Shown: positions 1 through 8,602 of the stretch, piece by piece
Layout of the letters: each line of letters starts with the position of its first letter
Numbering within the stretch: position 1 is the stretch's first letter
Assembly (NCBI GenBank): GCA_035642125.1
Contig: DASQSZ010000343.1
Span: 1 to 32,180 of the forward strand
Direction of reading: 5' to 3'
Length of the DNA: 32,180 nucleotides
Source: CALAED01 sp937891035
GTDB taxonomy: Bacteria; Actinomycetota; Actinomycetes; Streptosporangiales; Streptosporangiaceae
Translations under genes and position numbers: made by a program
The notes under the pieces: generated by a model
What the model was told of the DNA's origin: nothing
Seen by the model: the letters and a program-made list of their open reading frames with translations, nothing else
The model's database searches: none

Positions 1-95
1 CCTCCCTGACCGGGTGAGAGGTAATTGTCTTAAGTGCCGCCTTACCCGGCAGCCCGAAATCCATGCCGATCCCTGACCCGCCGCGGTGACGGGCG

Positions 96-2621
96 TTGCG
101 GAAAGATGGAGATGTGCGTCTGATCGACCAGCTACCACCCCGCGCCGAGGCCGACCCCGACGCGCTGTTCGGCGCGTTCCACGAATGGGTGACCGAGCAG
201 GGCATCACCTTTTACCCGGCACAGGAAGAGGCGCTGATCGAGGTGGTGTCGGGCGCCAACGTGATCTTGGCCACGCCGACCGGCTCCGGCAAGAGCCTGG
301 TCGCCGCGGGGGCGCTGTTCGGCGGCCTCGGCCGCGACGAGGTCGGCTTCTACACCGCGCCGATCAAGGCGCTGGTGTCGGAGAAGTTCTTCGACCTGTG
401 CGAGATGTTCGGCCGGGAGAACGTCGGGATGATGACCGGCGACGCGAGCGTCAACGCGGAGGCGCCGATCATTTGCTGCACCGCCGAGGTGCTGGCCAAC
501 ATCGCGTTGCGCGACGGCGCCGGCGCCGACATCGGCGTGGTCGTGATGGATGAGTTCCACTTCTACGCCGACCCCCAGCGCGGCTGGGCCTGGCAGATCC
601 CGCTGCTCGAGCTGCCGCGGGTGCAGTTCCTGCTCATGTCGGCGACCCTCGGCGACGTGACCAGGTTCGAGGCGGACCTGACGCGTCGCACCGGCCGGCC
701 CACCGCCGTCGTCCGGTCGGCGACGCGGCCCGTCCCGCTGACCTACGACTTCCGCACCACGCCGCTGCACGAGACGATCGCCGAGCTGCTGGCCGACAAC
801 AAGGCGCCGGTCTACGTCGTGCACTTCACCCAGGCGGCCGCCATGGAGCGGGGCCAGGCGCTGATGAGCGTCAACGTCTGCTCCAAGGCGGAAAAGGAGC
901 AGATCGCCGAGCTGATCGGGAACTTCAGATTCACCACGCGCTTCGGCCGCGCCCTGTCGCGCCTCGTCCGGCACGGCATCGGCGTGCACCACGCCGGCAT
1001 GCTGCCCAAGTACCGCCGGCTGGTCGAGCGGCTCGCCCAGGCCGGCTACCTCAAGGTCATCTGCGGCACCGACACTCTCGGCGTCGGCGTCAACGTGCCG
1101 ATCCGCACCGTGCTGTTCACGGCGCTGTCGAAGTACGACGGCAGCCGCGTGCGGCGGCTGCGGGCCAGAGAGTTCCACCAGATCGCCGGCCGGGCCGGCC
1201 GGGCCGGGTTCGACACGCTCGGCTACGTCGTGGCGCAGGCCCCGGAACACGTCGTGGAGAACGAAAAGGCCCTGGCCAAGGTGGGCGACGACCCCAAGAA
1301 GCGGCGCAAGGTCGTACGCAAGAAGCCGCCGGAGGGGTTCGTGTCGTGGGACCAGGCGACGTTCGAGAAGCTGATCGCCGCCGAGCCCGAGCCGCTACGA
1401 TCGCGCTTCCAGGTCAGCCACACGATGCTGCTTTCGGTGATCGGACGGCCGGGCAACGCCTACCAGGCGATGAAAAAGCTGCTCATCGACAACCACGACG
1501 AGCGGGCCGCGCAGCGCCGCCACATCCACGAGGCGATCGCGATCTACCGGTCGTTGCTCGCGGCGGGCGTGGTAGAGCAGCTGGCCGAGCCGGACGCCGA
1601 GGGCCGCTACGCCCGGCTCACCGTCGACCTGCAAGACGACTTCGCGCTCAACCAGCCGCTGTCGACCTTCGCGCTGGCGGCCTTCGACGTGCTCGACCCC
1701 GACTCTCCGTCGTACGCGCTGGACGTGCTCTCGGTCATCGAAGCGACGCTGGATGACCCGCGCCAGGTGCTCGCCGCCCAGGAGAACAAGGCGCGCGCCG
1801 CCGCCATCGCGGACATGAAGGCCGACGGCATCGAGTACGAGGAGCGGATGGAGCTCATCCAGGACGTCACTTACCCGCGGCCGCTTGAGGAGTTGCTCGA
1901 CACGGCGTACGAGATCTACCGCAGGAGCCATCCCTGGGTCGGCGACCATCCGCTGCGCCTCAAGTCGGTCGCCCGCGACCTGTACGAGCAGGCGATGACG
2001 TTCACCGAGTACATCGCCGCCTACGAGCTGGCGCGGGCCGAGGGCATCGTCCTACGCTACCTGTCCGGCGCGTACCGGGCGCTGCAGCAGACGGTGCCGG
2101 ACGCGATCAAGACCGACGAGCTGCTCGACCTGATCGAGTGGCTGGGCGAGCTGGTCCGGCAGGTCGACTCCAGTCTGCTGGACGAGTGGCAGGAGCTGAC
2201 CGAGCCCGCGGCCGAGCCGGCGGCGGCGGTCGAGGAGATCGAGACGCGGCCGGCCGCGGTGACCACCAACGCCAGGGCGTTTCGGGTACTGGTGCGCAAC
2301 GCGCTGTTCCGCAGGGTGGAGCTGGCCGCGCTGGAACGGTACGGCGAGCTCGGTGAGCTCGACCCCGAGCTGGGGGCCGACGGCTGGGCGGCGGCGATGG
2401 CCGGCTACTACGCCGAACACGACGAGTTGCTCACCGGCCCGGACGCACGTGGGCCCAAGCTGTTGCTCATCGAGGAGGACGCCGAGGTGTGGCGGGTCCG
2501 GCAGATCTTCGACGATCCGGCGGGCGATCACGACTGGGGGATCAGCGCCGAGGTCGATCTGGCCGCCTCCGACGAGGAGGGCGCCGCCGCCGTTCGTGTC
2601 CTCGCCGTCGACCGCTTGTAA
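96..2621 (+). CDS. DEAD/DEAH-box superfamily 2 helicase, DUF3516 type
   Basis: Predicted ATP-dependent RNA/DNA helicase of the Ski2/Mtr4-like actinobacterial group that carries a DUF3516 C-terminal region. Seen: Walker A ATPTGSGKS at residues 59-67, a DEFH box (VVMDEFHFY), motif III-like LMSATLGD, the second RecA domain with GTDTLGVGVNVP, and motif VI QIAGRAGRAGF. A basic linker (KKRRKVVRKK) follows, then a long mostly helical C-terminal half ending in a short acidic domain. The length of about 840 aa is what I expect for the family. The open frame begins at a TTG at 96 with no clear ribosome site. An in-frame GTG at 114 is equally possible, but GGAG lies only 2 nt before it. The substrate is unknown; a role in RNA turnover is inferred from Ski2-type motifs. 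Confidence 0.93.
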   Translation: MRKDGDVRLIDQLPPRAEADPDALFGAFHEWVTEQGITFYPAQEEALIEVVSGANVILATPTGSGKSLVAAGALFGGLGRDEVGFYTAPIKALVSEKFFDLCEMFGRENVGMMTGDASVNAEAPIICCTAEVLANIALRDGAGADIGVVVMDEFHFYADPQRGWAWQIPLLELPRVQFLLMSATLGDVTRFEADLTRRTGRPTAVVRSATRPVPLTYDFRTTPLHETIAELLADNKAPVYVVHFTQAAAMERGQALMSVNVCSKAEKEQIAELIGNFRFTTRFGRALSRLVRHGIGVHHAGMLPKYRRLVERLAQAGYLKVICGTDTLGVGVNVPIRTVLFTALSKYDGSRVRRLRAREFHQIAGRAGRAGFDTLGYVVAQAPEHVVENEKALAKVGDDPKKRRKVVRKKPPEGFVSWDQATFEKLIAAEPEPLRSRFQVSHTMLLSVIGRPGNAYQAMKKLLIDNHDERAAQRRHIHEAIAIYRSLLAAGVVEQLAEPDAEGRYARLTVDLQDDFALNQPLSTFALAAFDVLDPDSPSYALDVLSVIEATLDDPRQVLAAQENKARAAAIADMKADGIEYEERMELIQDVTYPRPLEELLDTAYEIYRRSHPWVGDHPLRLKSVARDLYEQAMTFTEYIAAYELARAEGIVLRYLSGAYRALQQTVPDAIKTDELLDLIEWLGELVRQVDSSLLDEWQELTEPAAEPAAAVEEIETRPAAVTTNARAFRVLVRNALFRRVELAALERYGELGELDPELGADGWAAAMAGYYAEHDELLTGPDARGPKLLLIEEDAEVWRVRQIFDDPAGDHDWGISAEVDLAASDEEGAAAVRVLAVDRL

Positions 2622-2632
2622 CATGAATCGCT

Positions 2633-2710
2633 CCATTTTGGGCAAACTTGTCATTGCCGTCACGGTGGGTGGCGGATTCGAGTGATCCGGGCCACAAGTT
2701 GCCAAAATGG
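2633..2710. repeat. Long imperfect inverted repeat before pckG
   Basis: The left arm CCATTTTGGGCAAACTTGT (2633-2651) is the reverse complement of the right arm ACAAGTTGCCAAAATGG (2694-2710), apart from two single-base bulges. The arms are 42 bases apart. The repeat begins 11 bases after the helicase stop and ends 96 bases before the pckG start. It may be a terminator with a large loop or a pair of operator half-sites; no U-tract follows, so an operator role is at least as likely. Confidence 0.6.
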
Positions 2711-2728
2711 CGACGGGGCGCCCTCGGA

Positions 2729-2742
2729 TTGGTCTGGACCAA
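2729..2742. promoter_or_regulatory. DasR/GntR-like palindromic operator upstream of pckG
   Basis: TTGGTCTGGACCAA is a perfect 6+6 palindrome around a TG centre. Its core TGGTCTGGACCA differs by one base from the DasR-responsive element core TGGTCTAGACCA known from Streptomyces. It sits 64 bases upstream of the preferred pckG start, a normal place for an operator. Binding by DasR or another GntR-family regulator is inference. Confidence 0.5.
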
Positions 2743-2806
2743 ATGGCAATAGCGGCGTCCATATTCCAAGATGCAAGGCATCTACGACAACCGTAAGGGA
2801 GATGCC

Positions 2807-4621
2807 GTGCCGAACCAGATCCCCGGCCTCGAACAGGCCCCAACCAGTCACGAAGGGCTGATCGCCTGGGTGCGTGGGATCGCGGAGCTCACCCAGCCAG
2901 ACCGCGTCCAATGGTGCGACGGGTCGGAGGCGGAGTGGGTACGACTCACCGACCTGCTCGTCGAGCAGGGCACCTTCAGGCGTCTTGACCCGGGCAAACG
3001 CCCGAACAGCTTCTACGCCACCTCTGACCCGTCCGACGTGGCGCGCGTCGAGGACCGTACGTTCATCTGCTCGGAGGCGGAGGCGGACGCGGGGCCGACC
3101 AACAACTGGATCGCCCCCGCCGAGATGCGAAAGACCTTCGGCGAGTTGTTCAACGGCGCGATGCGCGGCCGCACCATGTACGTCGTGCCGTTCTGCATGG
3201 GCCCGCTCGGCGGCAACATCTCCCAGCTCGGCGTAGAGATCACCGACTCGCCGTACGTCGCCGTGTCGATGCAGATCATGACCCGGATGGGCGAGCCGGC
3301 GCTGCGCCTGATCGAAGAGCGCGGAGCATTCGTCAAGTGCGTGCACTCGGTCGGCGCGCCGCTTTCGCCCGGGCAGGCCGACGTGCCCTGGCCGTGCAAC
3401 CAGACTAAGTACATCTCGCATTTCCCCGAGACCCGCGAGATCTGGTCGTACGGCTCCGGCTACGGCGGCAACGCGCTACTGGGCAAGAAGTGCTACGCGC
3501 TGCGGATCGCCTCGACGATGGCACGCGACGAGGGCTGGCTGGCCGAGCACATGCTCATCTTGAAGCTGACCCCGCCGGCCGGCGAGACCAGGTACGTCGC
3601 GGCCGCCTTCCCGAGCGCCTGCGGCAAGACCAACCTCGCCATGCTGGCCCCGACCATCCCCGGCTGGAAGGTCGAGACGATCGGCGACGACATCGCCTGG
3701 ATGCGATTCGGCGACGACGGGCGGCTGTATGCCATCAACCCCGAGGCCGGCTTCTTCGGCGTCGCGCCCGGCACCGGCGAGCACACCAACGCCAACGCCA
3801 TCCGGACGCTGTGGGGCAACAGCATCTTCACCAACGTCGCGCTCACCGACGACGGCGACGTGTGGTGGGAGGGCCTTACCGAGACCCCGCCCGCGCACCT
3901 GACCGACTGGCGCGGCAACGACTGGACGCCCGATTCGACGACCCCGGCCGCGCACCCGAACTCCCGCTTCACCACCCCGGCCGGGCAGTGCCCGATCATC
4001 GCCGACGAGTGGGAGGACCCGAACGGGGTGCCGATCTCGGCGATCCTGTTCGGCGGCCGCAGGGCCAGCGCGGTGCCGCTGGTGACCGAGTCCTTCGACT
4101 GGCAACAGGGCGTCTTCCTGGGCGCCAACGTCGCCTCGGAGAAGACGGCGGCGGCCGAGGGCACGGTCGGCGAGCTGCGCCGCGACCCGTTCGCGATGCT
4201 GCCGTTCTGCGGCTACAACATGGGCGACTACTTCGGCCACTGGCTGGACATCGGGCGGGCCACCGACTCCGAAAAGCTGCCGCGCATCTACTACGTCAAC
4301 TGGTTCCGCAAGGACGCCGACGGCAGGTTCATCTGGCCGGGCTTCGGCGAAAACAGCCGGGTGCTGAAGTGGATCGTCGAGCGGCTCAACGGCCGGGCCG
4401 ACGCCGCCAAGACCCCGATCGGCCACGTGCCGACCAAGGCGGCGCTCGACACCGAGGGCCTCGACATCGGCGACGACGACCTCGACGCGCTGCTGTCGGT
4501 CGATCCCGAGGTGTGGAAGCAGGAGGCCGCGCTGGTCCCGCCGTTCTTCGACAAGTTCGGCGACCACCTGCCCAAGGAGCTCTGGGACGAATACAAGGCC
4601 CTCGTCAACCGCCTGGGCTGA
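2807..4621 (+). CDS. pckG: Phosphoenolpyruvate carboxykinase (GTP)
   Basis: Catalyses oxaloacetate + GTP to phosphoenolpyruvate + GDP + CO2, the entry step of gluconeogenesis, in the cytoplasm. Seen: the GTP-class P-loop FPSACGKTN at residues 268-276, the metal/nucleotide motif GDDIAWM at 293-299, YGGNALLGKKCYALRIAS before them, and the C-terminal RFIWPGFGENSRVLKWI block. The 604-aa length matches the GTP-dependent family. The frame stays open from an ATG at 2771, but the GTG at 2807 is preferred because AAGGGAG (2795-2801) sits 5 nt before it and the protein then begins at the usual place. The upstream region holds a large inverted repeat and a DasR-like palindrome, so transcription is probably carbon-source controlled. 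Confidence 0.97.
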   Translation: MPNQIPGLEQAPTSHEGLIAWVRGIAELTQPDRVQWCDGSEAEWVRLTDLLVEQGTFRRLDPGKRPNSFYATSDPSDVARVEDRTFICSEAEADAGPTNNWIAPAEMRKTFGELFNGAMRGRTMYVVPFCMGPLGGNISQLGVEITDSPYVAVSMQIMTRMGEPALRLIEERGAFVKCVHSVGAPLSPGQADVPWPCNQTKYISHFPETREIWSYGSGYGGNALLGKKCYALRIASTMARDEGWLAEHMLILKLTPPAGETRYVAAAFPSACGKTNLAMLAPTIPGWKVETIGDDIAWMRFGDDGRLYAINPEAGFFGVAPGTGEHTNANAIRTLWGNSIFTNVALTDDGDVWWEGLTETPPAHLTDWRGNDWTPDSTTPAAHPNSRFTTPAGQCPIIADEWEDPNGVPISAILFGGRRASAVPLVTESFDWQQGVFLGANVASEKTAAAEGTVGELRRDPFAMLPFCGYNMGDYFGHWLDIGRATDSEKLPRIYYVNWFRKDADGRFIWPGFGENSRVLKWIVERLNGRADAAKTPIGHVPTKAALDTEGLDIGDDDLDALLSVDPEVWKQEAALVPPFFDKFGDHLPKELWDEYKALVNRLG

Positions 4622-4646
4622 CGGGCCTGGCGCGCACACCCGCCGC

Positions 4647-4675
4647 AGGCCGCCGGGGATCCACATCGGCGGCCT
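4647..4675. terminator. Bidirectional terminator between pckG and the VOC gene
   Basis: AGGCCGCCG (4647-4655) and CGGCGGCCT (4667-4675) form a perfect 9-bp GC stem with an 11-base loop. It lies in the 60-base gap between two convergent stop codons. There is no T-tract, which is common for terminators in high-GC actinomycetes. Confidence 0.65.
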
Positions 4676-4681
4676 CGGCGG

Positions 4682-5068
4682 TCATCTTTGGTCGCGGCGC
4701 AGCGGATGATCGGCGGGAACCTCGACGAGCACGATCCGCACCCCGTCGGGATCCTCGATCCACATCTCGATCAGCCCCCACGGCTCCCGCCCGGGCCCCC
4801 GCACGATCTTGACGCCCTGGGCCGCCAGGCGGGCGTGCTCGGCGTGCACGTCGCGCACCTGCAGCCAGATCCCCATCGGCCCGGCCGCGGTCGCGTCCGA
4901 CCGACCGGACACCTCGAGAAACCCCTGCCCGAGGAAGAAGACCACGCCGGGATCGCCGGACGGCCCGAACTCCCGATACACCGCGAGCCCGAGCGTCTCC
5001 CGATAGAACCGCCTGCTCCGCTCCCGATCCGCCGGGCGCACCAGCACCCGGCTGCTGAGTATCTCCAT
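4682..5068 (-). CDS. VOC-fold (glyoxalase/bleomycin-resistance-like) protein
   Basis: A 128-aa vicinal oxygen chelate protein. Seen: the family N-terminus LSSRVLVRPADRERSRRFYR, the central VVFFLGQGFLEVSG strand pair, the IWLQVRDVHAEHARL repeat start, and the C-terminal PWGLIEMWIEDPDGVRIVLVE block whose Glu is a usual metal ligand. The two beta-alpha-beta-beta-beta halves fit a single-domain VOC protein that would act as a dimer. Members include dioxygenases, epimerases and antibiotic-binding proteins, and nothing here fixes the substrate. It stands alone, convergent with pckG and divergent from the tRNA. Confidence 0.87.
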   Translation of the reverse strand: MEILSSRVLVRPADRERSRRFYRETLGLAVYREFGPSGDPGVVFFLGQGFLEVSGRSDATAAGPMGIWLQVRDVHAEHARLAAQGVKIVRGPGREPWGLIEMWIEDPDGVRIVLVEVPADHPLRRDQR

Positions 5069-5172
5069 GCCTCGTTTCTACGCGAGCACCGCGGCGCCGC
5101 CGCCGGCGACCTCGTCGGTACGCGCCACCGCCCCGTCTGCGCTAAGGTAGACACGCCTGCTGCGGCAGGTCC

Positions 5173-5246
5173 CGGGGCGTGGCCTAGCTTGGTAAGGCGC
5201 AACACTGGGGGTGTTGAGATCATCGGTTCAAATCCGGTCGCCCCGA
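5173..5246 (+). tRNA. tRNA-Pro (anticodon GGG)
   Basis: A 74-base cloverleaf. The acceptor arm is CGGGGCG/CGCCCCG with discriminator A. The D stem is GCC/GGC. The anticodon stem CAACA/TGTTG encloses the loop CTGGGGG, with anticodon GGG at 5207-5209. The T arm is ATCGG-TTCAAAT-CCGGT. The 3' CCA is not encoded. A TAAGGT hexamer at 5143-5148 could be the promoter -10. Confidence 0.95.
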
Positions 5247-5256
5247 CCCCTTTGCC

Positions 5257-5297
5257 CGACAAGTGACTCGGATTCTTAACGCCGGGTCACTTTGTCG
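5257..5297 (+). terminator. Terminator-like hairpin after tRNA-Pro
   Basis: CGACAAGTGAC (5257-5267) pairs with GTCACTTTGTCG (5286-5297) across an 18-base loop. The 11-bp stem has one bulged T and is followed by a pyrimidine-rich stretch. It starts 10 bases after the tRNA end. Confidence 0.65.
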
Positions 5298-5426
5298 TTC
5301 TCCCTTGTTAGGGTCTTTTACCGCCGACCGAAAACCCACCGGTTGACCTGGCCCGTCTTACAAGTGCGGCGCCCTCGATCGCGATGGGTTCACGCTACGG
5401 GGGCAAGCGTCTCTCACGAGGTGTGT

Positions 5427-6182
5427 TTGGGTGATCGGGTGACCGCTGCGGATGTACCGATATTGGTCGCGGTGGGGGTGTTGGCGGGGGTCATCAGCAC
5501 CGTGGCGAGCCTCGCCTCGATCGTGTCGTATCCGGCGTTGCTGGCCGTAGGGCTGCCGCCGCTGTCCGCGAACGTGACCAACACGGTGGCGCTCATGTTC
5601 ACCGGGGTCGGCGCGGCGTTGGGGTCGCGTCCCGAGTTGCGGGGACAGCGCGGCCTGGTCGACCGCATCGGCGTGATCACTGTCCTTGGTGGTGCGGCCG
5701 GCGCGGCGTTGTTGTTGGTGACGCCGCCCCGGGCGTTCGAGGCGGCCGCGCCCTGGGTGGTCGGGGTCGCGTCCATCACCATCGTGCTGAATCGCCAGGT
5801 CAAAAGCCCCAAGCGCGGTGCGCACCGCCTGGCGCTGCGGGTCGGGCTGTTTTTCGTCGCCCTCTACGTCGGCTACTTCGGGGCCGCCGGCGGGATCCTC
5901 ATGCTGGCCGTGCTGATCGCCCTGGTCGATCGCCCGCTGGTCACGGTCAACGCGATCAAGAACGTGGTGGCCGGGCTGGCGAACGGTGTGGCGGCCATCG
6001 GGTTCGCGGCCTTCGGCCCGGTGCGGTGGGGCGCCGCGGTGCCGCTCGCGGTGGGCTTCCTGGCCGGGGGCTGGCTCGGCCCGGCGCTCGTGCGCCGGCT
6101 TCCCGCGCACGCCCTACGGGTGGCGATCGCGCTGTGCAGCGTCGCCGTCGCCGTCAAGCTCGGCATCGATACCTACCGCTGA
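5427..6182 (+). CDS. TauE/SafE-family membrane permease
   Basis: Predicted inner-membrane permease of the sulfite exporter TauE/SafE (formerly DUF81) family, which moves small anions such as sulfite, sulfoacetate or related organosulfur compounds. Seen: about eight hydrophobic segments in two halves, the family motif LPPLSANVTNTVAL in the first half, and YFGAAGGILMLAVL...VNAIKNVVAGLANG in the second. The frame is open from a TTG at 5292, but that stretch is not membrane-like and overlaps the tRNA terminator. CGAGG at 5417-5421 favours the TTG at 5427; the GTG at 5439 is an alternative. The substrate cannot be told from the sequence. Confidence 0.88.
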   Translation: MGDRVTAADVPILVAVGVLAGVISTVASLASIVSYPALLAVGLPPLSANVTNTVALMFTGVGAALGSRPELRGQRGLVDRIGVITVLGGAAGAALLLVTPPRAFEAAAPWVVGVASITIVLNRQVKSPKRGAHRLALRVGLFFVALYVGYFGAAGGILMLAVLIALVDRPLVTVNAIKNVVAGLANGVAAIGFAAFGPVRWGAAVPLAVGFLAGGWLGPALVRRLPAHALRVAIALCSVAVAVKLGIDTYR

Positions 6183-6269
6183 TACGGGGGCCCTGGGGAC
6201 AGGTCGAGCGGCAGACATCGGTTTTCCGAAAGTCTTCACGGGAAGGGTCGAACGGGGTTCTAATGACAC

Positions 6270-7658
6270 ATGGTCTCGGTGCCGTTGACCCGCTCGGTGC
6301 GCGTGGGGTATGGGCTCGGCTCGTTCTGCACGGGCACCTTTGCGACCGTTCCCGGTCTCCTGCTCCTGTACTACATGACGAACGTCTTGGCCGTGCCCCC
6401 CGGGCTGGCCGGGCTCGCGATCTTCCTGCCCAAGGCGTGGGACCTGGTCATCAACACGTGGGTCGGGCGCCGGTCGGACCGTACGGTCTCCAAGTACGGA
6501 CCGCGCCGCCCGTGGTTGCTCGCGGGCGCGGTGGCGCTGCCGCCGACCTTCGTGCTGACCTTCGCCGGGCCGCCGCTGCGGGGTGAGGCGGCCGCGCTAT
6601 ACGTGGGGCTGTGCTTCTTCGCCGCCGCGACGGCCTTCGCGCTGTTCGAGGTGCCGTACAAGGCGATGCCCGCGGAGATGACCGACGACTACCACGAGCA
6701 GTCGGGCTTGCTGAGCTGGCGCATGGGTTTCCTCGGCCTGGCGATCCTGCTGTCGGGCAGCGTCGCCCCGGCCATCGCGAACTCGCACGGCGACGTCGGC
6801 ACGGTCGGCGGCTACCGGATCATGGGCATGGTCATCGCCGGCGTGCTGCTCGTCGCGATGATCGGCACGTTCGCGCGGACCGCCAAGGCGCCGTACATCG
6901 CGCGGGTCGAGGCCGTGCCCTCCACGCTGCGCGAACAACTCGTGGCGGCGCGGAGCAACCGCAGCTTCTTGCTGCTGCTCGGCCTCGGCTGCGTGCAGAT
7001 GCTGGCCGCCGGAACCATGCTGGCAGGCGCGCCGTATTTCGCCACCTATGTCCTGGAAAACCCCAATGCGGTCACGACGCTGTTCGTGGCGCTCGTGGGG
7101 CCGCTGGTCCTCACCATGTCGTTGTGGGTGCGCATCGCGCGTCGCTACGACAAGCGCGGCGGCATGGTGCTGGCCTCGTCGCTGTTCCTGGTGGGCGGGG
7201 TCGCCCTCGCCTTCACGCCGCAGTTCGGCGCGCTGTACGCCCATATCTGCGTGGTCGTGGTCGGGATCGGCTATGCCGGGCTGCAGATGCTGCAATATTC
7301 CATGCTGGCCGACACGCTGATCGCCGACACGCTCGAGTCGGGAGTGCGCCGCACGGGAGTCCTGACCGGCCTGTGGACCGCGGCCGAGACGGTGGTGTTC
7401 GCCTTCGGCGCGCAGATGCTCGCCTGGATGCTGGCGCTGGGCGGGTTCGTGTCATCAGAGCCCGACCACCCCGTCGCCCAGCCGCAGAGCGCGATCAACG
7501 CCGTGCTCATCGGCGGGTCGGCGCTGCCCGCGCTGCTGGTGTCGGTCGCCATCGTGTTGACCTTGCGCTACGACGTGACCGCCGAGCGGCTCGCCGAGCT
7601 GCGAGCCCGAGCCGCCGGCCGGACTGACCGGCTGGAGTCCGCGGCCGACTCCGGCTGA
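6270..7658 (+). CDS. MFS transporter of the GPH (sugar:cation symporter) type
   Basis: A 462-aa, 12-helix major facilitator of the glycoside-pentoside-hexuronide:cation symporter type (MFS_2). Seen: VGYGLGSFCTGTFATVPGLLLLYYMTN in helix 1, DLVINTWVGRRSDRT at the helix 2-3 loop (the conserved Asp and basic cluster), FEVPYKAMPAEMTDDYHEQ after helix 4 (P-Y-x-A-M-x-A-E-M-T is typical), and LADTLIADTLESGVRRTGVLTGLW before the last helices. The Asp and Glu residues fit cation-coupled transport. No sugar-metabolism genes flank it, so the substrate is open. The ATG at 6270 has only a weak purine stretch upstream. Confidence 0.88.
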   Translation: MVSVPLTRSVRVGYGLGSFCTGTFATVPGLLLLYYMTNVLAVPPGLAGLAIFLPKAWDLVINTWVGRRSDRTVSKYGPRRPWLLAGAVALPPTFVLTFAGPPLRGEAAALYVGLCFFAAATAFALFEVPYKAMPAEMTDDYHEQSGLLSWRMGFLGLAILLSGSVAPAIANSHGDVGTVGGYRIMGMVIAGVLLVAMIGTFARTAKAPYIARVEAVPSTLREQLVAARSNRSFLLLLGLGCVQMLAAGTMLAGAPYFATYVLENPNAVTTLFVALVGPLVLTMSLWVRIARRYDKRGGMVLASSLFLVGGVALAFTPQFGALYAHICVVVVGIGYAGLQMLQYSMLADTLIADTLESGVRRTGVLTGLWTAAETVVFAFGAQMLAWMLALGGFVSSEPDHPVAQPQSAINAVLIGGSALPALLVSVAIVLTLRYDVTAERLAELRARAAGRTDRLESAADSG

Positions 7659-7722
7659 GCGCTGACGCCAACGCGGAGGTCCGGGTCGTTTGGACGGCTA
7701 CGGGACCGGGATCACCCTCGTG

Positions 7723-7750
7723 GCAGAAAGTACTTCCTGTCGGTTTCTGC
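7723..7750. repeat. Inverted repeat in the MFS-NERD gap
   Basis: GCAGAAA (7723-7729) and TTTCTGC (7744-7750) form a 7-bp stem with a 14-base loop. It lies 65 bases after the MFS stop and about 64 bases before the next gene. It could be a weak terminator or an operator. Confidence 0.35.
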
Positions 7751-7813
7751 GGGCGCGGGACGGGAAAGTCGAACAGTACGCTGACCGCTTCGTTGACTTT
7801 GGGAGTTTCTGCC

Positions 7814-8578
7814 TTGTTAGGGCAGTCTTTCTACTTCCGGGACAATCCGGCCTATACAGGGCATTCGCCGCAGGCCGTGTACGAGCAGCTGTGGTTCCAG
7901 GATCGGCGCAAGCGACTGCGCATCCGCGGTGCGATCGCCTTCGTCGCGCTGGTCCTTGGCGCCAAGCTGGCCTCCGTCGGGATCGGCGTGCTCCTCGGCA
8001 TCGTGGCCGGGGGCACGGATCTGATCTACCACTGGCGGCGGCACGCCGCCACCGCGGTCTGGCGCAGGGGTCAACGGGGCGATCGGCGGATGGCCCGCAT
8101 CCTCCGGCTCACGGTCGAGCTGCGCGGCTACCGAGTCCTGCACGCACGGAGCGTTCCGGATCACGGGATGGTTGACCAGCTCGTGATCGGACCGACCGGC
8201 GTGTGGCTGATCCACAACGAGGCCTGGTCCCCGGACACCGAGATCTCCGTCTACGGCGATCGGCTGTTCATCGGCAAGTCCGCCGCCGCGCGGACCACCG
8301 CCGAGTTGCGCGACCGCGCCCGCCGGGTGGCCGAGCTATTGTCCCGCGAGCTGGGGACCGAGATCACCACCGTTCCGCTGGTGGTCGCGCACGGCGGCAA
8401 GCTCCCCTGGAACCCGATCTCCGTGGGCGGCATCGTGGTGCTGCGACCGCACCGGGTGCCCGGCCGGCTCACCCGCCAGCGGCACGGTTACCACACCAGG
8501 GCGCAGGTCGAGAGCATCACCGAGGCGGCGATCCGGGTGCTGCCGATCGGTGGCCGAATGTTCCCGCCCCACTGGTAG
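7814..8578 (+). CDS. NERD-domain membrane-associated protein
   Basis: A predicted nuclease-related-domain (NERD) protein. Seen: a short N-terminal tail, one hydrophobic segment near residues 36-65, then the NERD fold. The fold includes RRMARILRLTVELRGYRVLHARSVPDHG, the DQLVIGPTGVWLIHNEAW strand pair (the D-x-hydrophobic-x-G-P-x-G-hydrophobic pattern), and a following Lys/Arg-rich helix with LLSRELGTEITTVPLVVAHGG. Many NERD proteins keep a Lys where this one has Asn-Glu after the second strand, so nuclease activity is uncertain. TTG at 7814 is preferred over TTG at 7793 because GGGAG (7801-7805) lies 8 nt before it. No partner gene suggests a pathway. Confidence 0.75.
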   Translation: MLGQSFYFRDNPAYTGHSPQAVYEQLWFQDRRKRLRIRGAIAFVALVLGAKLASVGIGVLLGIVAGGTDLIYHWRRHAATAVWRRGQRGDRRMARILRLTVELRGYRVLHARSVPDHGMVDQLVIGPTGVWLIHNEAWSPDTEISVYGDRLFIGKSAAARTTAELRDRARRVAELLSRELGTEITTVPLVVAHGGKLPWNPISVGGIVVLRPHRVPGRLTRQRHGYHTRAQVESITEAAIRVLPIGGRMFPPHW

Positions 8579-8602
8579 GCGGTAGGCGGCGTCCTGATTC
8601 AG

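Noticed and set aside
1..95. End of an upstream gene
   Set aside because: All frames are short or stop early; nothing recognisable can be read in these bases.
3476..4812. Long frames on both strands over pckG
   Set aside because: They are shadows of the clear PEP carboxykinase gene; no domain and biased composition.
4682..5068. Bleomycin or fosfomycin resistance gene
   Set aside because: The VOC fold alone does not give the substrate, and no antibiotic-related neighbour supports it.
5173..5297. tRNA-Pro as an integration site for a mobile element
   Set aside because: No integrase follows and no repeated copy of the tRNA 3' end was noticed within the window.
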